64,000 nt of DNA from Coix lacryma-jobi var. lacryma-jobi (lineage: Eukaryota; Streptophyta; Magnoliopsida; Poales; Poaceae), in the NCBI GenBank assembly GCA_009763385.1, contig CM019828.1:23011000-23074999 (forward strand), written 5' to 3'. Under the pieces are notes generated by a model. That model made no database searches and had not been told where the DNA came from. It saw nothing but the letters and a program-made list of their open reading frames with translations. Within the stretch, counting starts at the first letter, position 1, and each line of letters opens with the position of its first letter. Made by a program: the position numbers and the translations under genes. This document shows positions 40,819 to 52,800 of this stretch, piece by piece.

Positions 40819-43800
40819 ATGCGGTGGCTACCGAGGCTGCTCTCCCACGCCGCCGCGGCCGGAAGGGCCTCCGCGCCGGCGAGGTCCACCACTGGTCTCG
40901 TCAAGGGAGGATCCCACGGGTTCGCCAGCGGCGGCTGGGATGGGTCACCGGCGGTGCCCCGGGAGTGGCTGCGGAAGCTGTGGATAGACGAGCTAAGGAA
41001 GCAGAAGGAGGCCGCGAGGAGGTGGGGCGTCGGCGCGTCACCCCGGAGCGCCGGCAGCGGTGCGGAGCCTTCGCTCGGCGCGTTCGCGAGTTCTGTGGAG
41101 GCTGCGGGAGCGGCCAGGGAGGCACCGTCAAGGAACTATCAGTACGAATACCGGGGCCTCAACCCGTTTGAGGCAAGCAGATTCTGAAACTCTAATTGAA
41201 CCATCTGGTTATAGTTTGTTTTACATTGTTGTGTGTGGTAACATTTGATTTGATCCGATGCTAACTATTCAATAATTGGGCTACAGAGAGTGCACAAAGA
41301 GAGTATACTGTCTTATTTTTCCGAATTTTAAGAAAAAATATGGAATTGGAGGTCAATATGCATGTTACGCTGAGTAATAGTATAATTATTACTAATTAGT
41401 GTGAGAATCCTAAACTTCTCGCCCAGTTAACCATTTGTTTTATTGCTCCCTATTTCTTAATCTTTCCTACTTATGTGCTTGATTGTACCTGGCTACTTGT
41501 TTATCTTCATTGGGAATGTTCCCTGTGCTCAAATTTGAAGAACTATTTATGCTGTTGTAATAACTGGTAATATTTTTAAATGTATTTATAGTCCAAACTG
41601 GCTTCAGAGATTGCACGAAGATAGTATAGTCAGCATTTATAGGCAGAGTAATTGATCCGTGAATCCTATGTTGCCCTGTCAGTTTTTTGTAAACTGCCCA
41701 ATCCTTAAAAAAACGTATTGGATTAGTATCCCCTATTTCTTTACCTTCTTTGCTTGACTATGCCTGGCTAGTTGATGCTTATCTTGATTGGGAATATTCC
41801 CTGTGCTCAAATTCGAAGAACTATTTCCTGTAGCTATTGTAATAATCAATGATATATTTTTAATGTGTTTATAGAACAAACTGGCTCTGCTTCTTGCAAG
41901 AGCTAACCTCATCATTGCCAGGGATATTGAGTGGGCGAGCATCATGTTTGCTTTTGAGCAGGTGAATTGTGTGTACAGACTAGTGCATGCCCAACAAGTT
42001 TCTGGTTTAAGATGCTTCTCCATTTCTTTTCAAAATCTTATATATTATCATCTGGACTGCAGGAGAGCAGGTATATCATAATGGACCCACTCTTTCCACA
42101 ATCTGTAAGTTTTTTATTCTGTCCTTGTTGTAATCGGTTCCTTTGCTGCATTATCTATGTATTCTAATTCTATACTCCTATGTTTGAGCATTGTTTCCTT
42201 GTTCTTTCAATTTCCAGCCAGTAGGTTTTATTCGAGAGAAAAGCAATGTCATCTTTAGGCAGGTATGTTTATTATTCTATGTGGTTTCTTGATTCTAAAC
42301 AAACTTGTATTAGCTTGTTCTACGGCTTCACGACATTTTTTTGGATCTGAGTCAAGGGTCAAGAAAATTCAATTGACCTGCATAGCATTTTTTTGGATCT
42401 GAGTCAAGGGTCAAGAAAATTCAATTGACCTGCATAGCAATCCGCTAGTCCCTATGTTGGTGATACGGCGTTGCCGCCGTGGAGTACGCAGGGGAGAGTG
42501 GAGAAGAAGCTGGGACTGGGAACTGGAACAGAGAGGATATCGTGGCAATGGTGTGGTGGGAAGTTCGCCGGCGGCAACGGCAGAATCGCGTGCAGCCACC
42601 GTCGAAGATGAACCCCACCCACACGGGAGGTTCTATTCTTCTTTGATGATTCCAATTACATTCCCTAAGTGTCACCTTTATAGTCCAGGTGCACTCCTAA
42701 CAGAATAACCAATCAGCTCCTAAAAATCCTCCCTCTTATTCTCTTTCTAATCTTGACTATTATCAGCCACTATTATTCGTGGCCTTCCTAGTCCGGCGTC
42801 TATATTGCCGGCTGTAAGGCGCAAGGCGGGGAGGGCGGGTACCAGTGGCTAGGGCTTGCCCTAGGGCTGCCGTGCGGCAGGGAGGGGCGGCGGCGGCTTG
42901 CTGCGCTGCTGCTGTGCGCGCGTGCAGGGAAGGGCAGGGGCGACGGTGGTTGCCGGGGCAGCTAGGGTTTAGGGTTGGAGAGCTGGAGAACTAGAATAAG
43001 CCTTTCGGCCTTTTTCTTATTAATCTCAAAGGGGTACAATGGCTCTATATTTATAATCCAGAGAAGACTTGCATCTTAAGTAATTCTATCTATTTTCTTA
43101 TTCTACCCCATATTCTATTCTATTTCTAATTAGATCCTTTTGCGGTGACGGCGGCGGCACGGATGAACAGTACCCGCGGGTACTGTTCACGTCGGCGCGG
43201 CTGCAGGGCAGCGGCTGCTAGGGCGTTGGCCCATGGGCCCAACAAGCGCCCTGCTGACCCGTCCAGCCCACTAGGTGCCATTAGGCGTATGACATCTCTC
43301 CCCCCTTCTCCGATCAGCGCGTCCACGCGCTGATGCCACAACCAATTGTTTATGCCATTTGGTGGAGTCGTTGTGAGGTCCAGCATGCTGCCGAAGAAGG
43401 AACCCAAGTCGAAGTTGTCAGGCAAGAGGCTGTGTAGACGTGAGTTCGGACGGAGGGCGATGTAGACGTTGTCGACGCTTGCGAACTGATGTCCCAAGAG
43501 ATCAACGGAGGCCACCATTGTTGTAGAAACCACACTTCCTTCAGACCAAGCCCGACCAAGGAGTATGGTTGACGGTGTCGAGCGGCCGTGCATCCACGAG
43601 GGAGGGGTGTAAGCGCCGATCGCTAGGAGCTGCATGTGTTGTGCCCCTCCATGTACCATCAAGCCTGTTAGGAGAGGAGAGGTGATACCGAGGTAGAAGC
43701 GACCGTCGAAAAAGAGCAGACCTTGCTCCATGGACCATGTCGGTGCTGCTATGCCGTTGGTGATGGCGAGGGCAATGCGGCGTAGCTCCCACTGTTCTAG

Positions 43801-46800
43801 CACTTCGCGCCTCATGTCGATGAAGATAGCGGCGTCGGTGTCGACGTGGTCGAAGATCGATGACCGGCGAGCGTGTTGTGCCATGTTCAACACCAGTGGT
43901 GGCGCCTCCTGTGGTGCTGGCGCCTGTTGCTGACGTCGGACAGTGGTGAAGGTGATGGGGTTACCGTTGCGGTAGTGCTGAAGCTCCATGGTGGTGAAGT
44001 CCCAAGTGAGACGCCCCAAGTTTGCTAGCCAAAGGCTGCCAAGTACGACGTCGACGTCATTGCCGATGCTGAGGAAGGCGTCGATGTTGAAGATCTTGCC
44101 GTTGATGCGTAGAGGCATGGCGAAGGCTGCCTGGCAATGCCCCTCATTGCCACTTCCCATTATGACAGTGGTGTCGATGCGGCGCTCCAGAAGTCCCAGC
44201 AGGCGAGCGGAGGTGATGTCAATAACGTTGTGCGTCGCGCCCGAGTCCACTAGAATGTGGACATCTGCTCTATTGATGACACCTGCTAGGTACATGGGTG
44301 GGTTACCTGCCACTCCAAATCCAATGACCATGTTATTGAGGTTGTTCGGCCATCCAAGGAACAATTTGCAACTGCTCTTGTTGTTGTTGGTGTGGAGGTA
44401 CAGTTGTAGTGTAGGCGATGTCGCTGATGCTGTTGTTGATGGTGCCCGAGATGTTGGGTACTCTACCTGTTTTGACAACCAGGTGACTGGTTGTGTTTGA
44501 TGGTGTTCTGCCTGAGTTAGTTGTGTAGCCACTGTACGGAGCTTGTTCCCACTTGGAAGTCCGCCCAGCAAGATATTACCATTGCTGATGTATGACGGTT
44601 TGTCGCTGATGTTGTCGGTGATGTAGGGACGCTTTTGCTTGTCTTTTCTAGTTGCGAGATGTTGGCCTAGTCGGGTAGGCTTTTCATCAAACAACTGGTG
44701 GACGTCGGTGTTAGGCTTCAGCTTGATAAGGACGTTGTTGTTGGTGTCTGGCGGCACGAGATGGACGTTGGGGGCCGGTTTGGTGATTGCGACAAGTGTA
44801 TAGTCGTTGTCGTCCTTTTGCTGCTCCTCCAGAACAGCGTCGTCGACGGCGTCGACGTTGGTGTGCGGCGTTGATGTGATGTTGGGGGCGCCGGTGATGA
44901 AGGCGAAGGCGCCTGATAGCTTGGCCGCGTTTTGCGGCGCCGTTGGTGTTGTAGTCATGGTTTCTTGGTGATGTTCCGCTTGGACAGGCGTTCCATCGAG
45001 CAGCTTGTGGGCGTCGTTGGTGGCGTCCTCCATGTCGATGACAGCGTTCAGATCCAAACTGGGTTGGATCATGTCAACGGTGGTGCCAATGGGATCAATC
45101 TCCTTGTTGGTCGGGGCGTTGATGATGACGGTGCCGGCGCTGCGTGCCAGCTCGGGTTCCTCGTCGTGGGAGCGACCATCTAGTTCGACGATTGCATCGT
45201 CAATGTTGGTGGTGATGTTGTTGGCAGCGTCTCCCTTGTTCTCCGACTGGATTAGATCTGTTGTCTGGAGGTCCATCGATTTGTCGCTGACGATGTCGTC
45301 GCTGCTGTTGGCTGGGTTGTTGATGGCGACGATTTCTGCGGTACCAGACGAGAGGGATTCCTCCATTGTTGTAGTGATGGGATTATTGACGGTAACGAGT
45401 CCAACCTGTTGTGTTTCCATGGTAGTTTCGTCCTCGGAAGGTGACGCCAAGGAAGAAAAAAGTTCCTCCAATTCTTTCGCCCAACGATCGGTGACGATGC
45501 GGAAGTTCTCCAGCGCGATGGAGGTGGTGGCAGCCATGGACTGTAGCTGTCCAGGCAGTGTGCTGCTGTTGTTGATGGTGGGAGCCCCGAAGTTGAAGGT
45601 TGGAGCAGGCTCGTTGTTGACGATGGTGTAGATGCCGTTCCTGAAAGGGACGAAGCTGCTGTAGCTGTTCTTGTTGAAGGTCTCCATCAGCGTGCCCGAA
45701 GGATCGAAACGGTCTCGCGATACCAGATGTAAGGCGCAAGGCGGGGAGGGCGGGTACCGGCGGCTAGGGCTTGCCCTAGGGCTGCCGTGCGGCAGGGAGG
45801 GGCGGCAGCGGCTTGCTGCGCTGCTGCTGTGCACGCGTGCAGGGAAAGGCAGGGGCGACGGTGGCTGCCGGGGCAGCTAGGGTTTAGGGCTGGAGAGCTG
45901 GAGAACTAGAATAAGCCTTTCGGCCTTTTTCTTATTAATCTCAAAGGGGTACAATGGCTCTATATTTATAGTGCAGAGAAGACTTGCATCTTAAGTAATT
46001 CTATCTATTTTCTTATTCTACCCCCTATTCTATTCTATTTCTAATTAGATCCTTCTGCGGTGACGGCGGCGGCGTGGATGAACAGTACCCGCGTGCTACA
46101 GTACCCGCGGGTACTGTTCATGTCGGCGTGGCTGCAGGGGCAGCGGCTGCTAGGGCGTTGGCCCATGGGCCCAACAAGCGCCCTGCTGACCCGTCCAGCC
46201 CACTAGGTGCCATTAGGCGTATGACACCGGCCTACAAAGGAGTCCACAACATTTCCCTCCTCCCCAACAAACAGCTCGTCCGCGAGCTGAAACGAGGGAT
46301 AACGCTCTTTAAAGTCAGTGAGGGGTTCCCAAGCGGCATCAGCAGCAGAGCTACCTGCCCACTGCACCAAGAGCTCCCAGCGACCACGGTTGAGGCTGGC
46401 TTTGATCACTTGCTGTGGAGTAGGACCACCCTGCCACGAAGAATGGGTGGCAGTGGCAAGAGAGCAGCGAGTGGGGGACCTTCAAACTTTTTCAGCAGGG
46501 CGACATGGATGCGTGCCCTGGGAGGAAGCTGCAGACGGTATGCAACAGCGCAAATGCGCTCCACCGCCTGATAAGGCCCAAAGTAGCGCGGCCCAAGCTT
46601 GGAGGGTGAAGCGGCTGTGATGCCCACAGCCGTTCGTTGATGTAGACGCAGCAGCACCCAGTCACCAACAGAGAACTCTACATGGCGCCGTTTCTTGTTG
46701 TGGTGCTCTCTCATAGTGTCTTGGGCGAGGATGAGGCGCTCCCGGATCTCCGTCAGAAAGATGTCCCGATCACGGAGCTGGCGATCCACAGCAGCGACAC

Positions 46801-49800
46801 GAGCAGCGCCAGGAGTGTAGGACACCATAGTAGGGGGCGGCCGGCCATAAACCACCTCAAACGGTGTGGTTCGAAGGGAAGACTGATATGAAGTATTGAA
46901 GCAGAACTCCGCCCATGACAACCACTGTAGCCAGGAGCGTGTCGATCCCCAGCAAGGCATCGTAAGTACATGACGATGATGCGGTTGGTGACCTCAGACT
47001 GGCCGTCGGTCTGTGGGTGAAAGGCCGAACTTCGCAGGAGCTTGACGCCGGCCAGCTTGAAGAGTTCCTCCCAAAAGAGGCTGGTGAAAACTGTGTCGCG
47101 GTCACTCACAATGGAGCACGGAAAACCATGAAGCCGGACAATGTTGTCGAAGAACGCCCGGGCCACGGATTGTGCGGAGTAGGGATGACTCAAAGCAACA
47201 AAGTGAGCCATCTTGGAGAACCGATCGACGATCGTCAGGATGACTGACTTCCCGCCAACCCGTGGAAAGCCCTCCACGAAATCCATGGCAATGTCACTCC
47301 AAACAGCCGAAGGTACTGGTAGAGGCTGTAGAAGTCCGGCCGGATGGAGGTGCTCCGTTTTGTTGCACTGACAAACAGCACAGCCCCGAACAAAGTCTCG
47401 GACCAGGCGGTGGGCACGGATATTGTAGAATGAAGCCCGTAGACGATGAAGAGTCTTCTGAACTCCTTCATGACCCACCTCATGGACATCACGGAGGAGC
47501 TGTGGCCAGAGGCTGGAACCCTCGGGAATGAAGATGCGGCTGTTGTACAGCAGCAGCCCGTCAACCAACTGCCACCCCTCCGGTGCGATACCAGCAGCCA
47601 GCTGACGACACAGATCTTTTGCTGCTGCGTCCTCTTGCAGTTCCTGGCGCAAAGTGTCGTAGTCGGTGAAGAGGGGACCCGACAGGGCCAGCAGTGCTGT
47701 GGCCGCATCACGGCGGGACAGCGCGTCCGCGACCGTGTTGAGTCTCCCTGCCCGGTATTCGACCGTGAGATCGTACCCGAATAGCTTGGAGACCCATGTA
47801 TGCTGCGGGATCGTCGCCAGGCACTGATCAAGAAGGAACTTGAGGCTCCAGTGGTCGGTTCGGATGGTGAACGCCCGACCCCAGAGGTAAGGCCGCTAGT
47901 GGCGGACAGCCTTGACCAGCCCGATGAGCTCGCGCTCATAAGCCGACAGCTTGGCATGGTGAGGAGCAATTGGCCGACTGAAGAATGCAATGGCACCATC
48001 TCCTTGGTGCAGGACTGCGCCGAACCCAGCACCGGACGCATCGCAGTCCACGACGAACCGCTTGGAGAAGTCCGGGAGCTGAAGAAGAGGCGCTGTGATT
48101 AGCGCCTTCTTGAGGGCGATGAAGGCGGCCTCGGCCTCCGCTGTCCAGGTGAATGCCTCCCGCTTGAGGAGGGCAGTCAGCGGTGCTGCAACACCACCAT
48201 AACCGGCGATGAACTTCCGGTAATATCCAGTGAGGCCGAGGAACCCACGCAGCGCGCGGACCGAGCGTGGCCTTGGCCAGGCCTCCACCGCAGCGACCTT
48301 GTCGGCATCCATGGAGACCCCCTCGGCGGTGATGATGTGACCGAGGTAGGCCACAAATGGCTCGCCGAAGGAACATTTGGAGCGCTTGGCGAAGAGGCGG
48401 TTGTCGCGCATCTGTTGCAGCACAGCCTTGACATGTTGTAAGTGTTCAGCCTACGAGTGGCTGTAGATTAAGATATCATAAAAAAATACAAGTACAAAGC
48501 GGCGAAGATAAGGCTTCAAGATGTCGTTCATTAGAGCTTGGAACGTGGCAGGTGCGTTGGTGAGGCCGAAGGGCATGACGAGGAACTCAAAATGCCCCTG
48601 GTGCGTCCGGAAGGCCGTCTTGGCGATGTCGTCCGGATGCATGCGCACCTGGTGGTACCCGCTGCGTAAGTCGATCTTGGTGAAGAAGCGGGCACCTTTG
48701 AGCTCGTCCAGGAGCTCGTCCACCACCGGTATCGGGAACTTGTCCTTGACAGTGGCGTCGTTGAGGGCGCGGTAGTCGACGCAGAAGCGCCAACTACTGT
48801 CGTGCTTGCAGACCAGGAGCACCGGGGAGGAAAATGGCGAGGTCGACTCCCTGATGATCCCTTGGTCGAGCATGTCGCCGCACTGCCGCTCGATCTCATC
48901 CTTCAGGAGCTGTGGGTACCGGTACGGGCGCACCGCCACAGGAGGGGTGTTCGGAAGGAGGTGGATCCTGTGGTCTTGGCGGTGTGGCGGTGGAAGACCA
49001 CGGGGTTCTTCAAAGATGTCGCTGTACGACTGCAGCAGGTCCTCCAGTACAGCACGGTGGTCCGCGATGGCGCGAGCTGCCCCCCCCCCCCCCCCCCGAC
49101 TGTTCACGCCGGTCCAGTGGTGGGAGCGGCCGTTGTACCAGAAGGACATCGCCAAGGTGTTGAAGTCCCAGACGATAGGCCCCAGTGTCCGGAGCCACTG
49201 GACACCAAGGACCAAATCGAAGCCTCCCAAGTCGAGCGCGAAGCAGTCGATGGAGAAGGCCTCGCCGCCAATGGTGACCGGAGTAGCAAGGCAGACGCCC
49301 GGGCTGCACACCCGGTCGCCGTTGGCCACCATGACGTTGAGCCCTGCGCGTGGTGTGACGGGAAGGCCTAGGCGCTGTGCAAGCGCGGCGTTGATGAACG
49401 TGTGGGTGGAGCCGGTGTCCACCAACGCACGCAGTTGTGCACCGCCCACTGAAACCTGCAGCAACATGGAATCAGCGGCGCTGAGGCCAGTTAGAGCATG
49501 GAGGGAGATCTCCAATTCGGTGATGTCGCTGAGGGGGTCGTCTGCATCGTCCCCCAAGTCCATCAGAAAGACGCCCTTGGCGGCGCACTGGTGCTCCTTG
49601 CTGTACGGTTCCAGGCAGAAGTAGCACTGCCCGTTCCGGCGTTTCTCCTGCATCTCGGCCGGCGTCAGACGGCGGAAGCGTGACCGAGGGCCCTCCGTCT
49701 TGCCCTCTGGTGGTGGACCACCGGGGGCTGCAGTGGAGGAGGCTGACGCTATCGCGCGGCGGACAGAACCCTTCGGTGCGGTCGAACTGTTGACAGCAGA

Positions 49801-52800
49801 GGACTCCGCGTGGTGCTGCTCGAACGCTCGCGCGAGGCTCATGGTCTTCTGGAGGTCAACGGGGTAGTGCATCTCGACGTCGTGCGCGAGTGGCTGACCC
49901 AACCCACCCGTGTACAGGTCGATCATCGTGCGCGGGGAGAGGTCGGTGCAGCGCGCGAGCAGGGCCTGGAATCGGCGCGAGTAGTCCTCCACAGTACCCG
50001 TGCAGACCAGCGCCTTGATCTCGGCCATGGAGTTGGTGCGGATCGGTGGCCCGAAGCGAAGGTTGACGAAGTCGACAAAGCGTGGCCACGGCACCAAGCC
50101 GAAGTCTCGCTCCATCTGGTAGTACCAGTCCGCCGCGGTGCCGTTGAGGTACAGCGATGCCATCCACACCTTCTCATCTTCGGGAACCTGATGGCCACGG
50201 AAGAAGTTGTCGCATTTGTTGAGCTAGGTCAGCGGATCAGACACCATCGAATGTGGGGAAGGGAATTTTGGGCGAGCGGTGAGGCTCGCGGTGCCGGTCA
50301 GCGAATCGGTCGTAGTCCCGATCGTAGCCGCGGCTGCCGCGTCCGTAGTCGCCTCGCGCGCGCCCAAACTCGCGGTCGCCGCCACCGAGTCGGTCGAGTC
50401 CGCGGTAGTCGCGCTCGTCCGGGGCGCGCCTGTTGGTGTAGCGGCGCCCGCCGCGGTCGTTGTACCCGCGGCCGTCGGTGTAGCCGCGCCCGCTGTAGTC
50501 GTCGTAGCCCCGGCTGTCGGTGTAGTCGCGGCCGCCGCGGGCATCGAACACGTATGTGTCGAAGCCGCGGCCGCCCCGGTCGTCCCAGGCACGCCCGCCG
50601 CGGTCGTAGAGGCCCCGGTCGGGGACGCGGCCCCGCGGCCCACAGTTGTCGCGCTCGCGGAGGGCGCGCTCGCGGAAATCGGCCCAGGTGCGGTCGCGGT
50701 TGATGTCGGTGTCGTCCGCGTCAACGTGGACGTCATCCGTCGCGTCGCCGTCCTCCCCGTCGGCGCCCTTTCCAGCAGCGGGCTTGCCGCCCTCCATGCG
50801 CACCAGACGGGAGTCATGGGAATTGAGCCGATTGGTGATGGTGGTGAGTTGGCCCAAGATGCGATCGAGTTTCTCATCCATGGCCGCAGGAGCAGAGGTG
50901 CCGGACCAAGAGGTCGATGCACCAGAGATGGTCTCCGATACCAAATTGATACGGCGTTGCCGCTGTGGAGTACGCAGGGGAGAGTGGAGAAGAAGCTGGG
51001 ACTGGGAACTGGAACGGAGAGGATATCGTGGCAATGGTGTGGTGGGAAGTTCGCCGGCGACAGCGGCAGAATCGCGCGCAGCCACCGTCGAAGATGAACC
51101 CCACCCACACGGGCGGTTCTATTCTTCTTCGATGATTCCAATTACATTCCCTAAGTGTCACCTTTATAGTCCAGGTGCACTCCTAACAGAATAACCAATC
51201 AGCTCCTAAAAATCGTCCCTCTTATTCTCTTTCTAATCTTGACTATTATCAGCCACTATTATTCGTGGCCTTCCTAGTCCGGCGTCTATATTGCCGGCCT
51301 ACAAAGGAGTCCACAACAGTTGGAAGTATCTGATTTCGCACACTTCGATTGCATACTTGGGATTTTTGGATTTAGTTATCCTCATACACTCTCTATGTGC
51401 AGTCAATATTGTTAATTGTACCTTGGTCACTATCTACTGTATTTTATCTCCATGTGAAACATCATCACTGCCTCATGCACCAGCACCATGTGCTACTGAG
51501 AGACTGAAAAAATATCTTTGTTCTCCCTGTGCTAGAGAACAATTACTGGCAGGCTTTCACTTTCAGTCATGGATCATTATTTAGTTGGTTGGACTGATAA
51601 CTAAAGTTTCTTAATCAGGGCTCTGTTATATTGTTTTGCTCTTATCTTATCTTGGGTGGTTTGGCAAAGAATTTGTTATTGTAGCGGCTGATGCAATTAG
51701 AGTTGGCAGCAATGTTTTCTGTAAGGCCACACAGCAAGACACTTAAATTAAATATATTCCCATGTGTAAAAACACCGCACACCCTAATTAGGGGGGTGAC
51801 CTTCATTATATAGCCTAATAGGCTAGGGTTACAATGTACATGGGCCAATGGGCCATACGCCCAATATGGGCTGTTACAATTCTATTCTAACATCCTCCCT
51901 CAGTCTAAGGGGGAGTTTCACGAATACAAAGACTGGACCTAAAGTCAGTAAACAACTGTACAGGTAACCCTTTGGTCATAATGTCCGCAAATTGATGCGA
52001 AGAAGGAACATGGAGCACCCGAACCTGTCCCAAAGCCACCTTCTCACGGACAAAGTGAATGTCTATCTCAATATGCTTCGTACGACGATGATGGACATGA
52101 TTGGCGGTCATGTAGACAGCACTAACATTGTCGCAATAGACAATCGTCGCCGAAGCGATGGGTGCATGAAGCTCCTGAAGGAACAAAGCCTCGATGGAGA
52201 CGAAGAGCGCACGAGCATCCTGATCAGGCTCCATGGCGAGGTCGAGAACGGCGTCGTCGACGGAGCCGTACATCCAGCCACGAACACAAGCGTCAGGCTG
52301 AGACCACAGGGGATCAGTCGGACGGGCGGCCGTCGTGCCGTCGATGTGCCCGAGCAGCCTGTACTTGCCGCAGAGGGCGGTGAAGAAGGCCTTCCACTTG
52401 GAGTAGTTCGGCTGCTCGAGGCTCAGCGCGATGGGAACGTACTGCTTCACGTTGACAGAGGCGTAGGCGGCGTGGAACGAACCCAGGACGCCGGAAGACT
52501 CGGAGGAGAGAACCCCAGAGGTAGCAGAGGAGTCGGACAGGGTCGTCATGACGATCCAGGAGCAGGGGAGGCGGCGACTTGAAGAGGCGGCCTAGATTGC
52601 TCGAAGAAGCAGGGGCGGCGTCGAGGTATGGACGGCGCGACCAGGAGGGGCGGCGCGGCCTAGGGCGCGCGGCCGGGGGCGGCGGCGCAGTCCGGGGCGG
52701 CGAGGCCGGGGCGGCGCAGCCTGGGACGGCGGCACGGCAGGGGGCGGCAGCGACGGCGGCGCGGCAGAAGCGGCGCGGCCGGGGGCGGCAGCGACGGCGG

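Larger units (their letters stand above)
42461..51318 (-). mobile_element. Element A: Ty3/gypsy chromovirus in AIM25 intron 4
   Basis: The LTRs are 372 bp each: 50947-51318 (5' for this minus-strand element) and 42461-42812 plus 46232-46251, split by element B. TSD GTTGG (42456-42460 and 51319-51323). On the minus strand a TGGTATCGGAGACC primer site follows the 5' LTR, gag and pol read leftwards, and a purine tract GGGGAGGAGGGAAA precedes the 3' LTR. RT, RNase H, integrase and a C-terminal chromodomain identify a chromovirus. Stops in gag-pol and a changed RT active site make it inactive. Confidence 0.92.

Noticed and set aside
49100..50703. Plus-strand ORFs opposite element A gag-pol
   Set aside because: Shadows of a GC-rich minus-strand coding region; Val/Ala- or Arg-rich with no motif.
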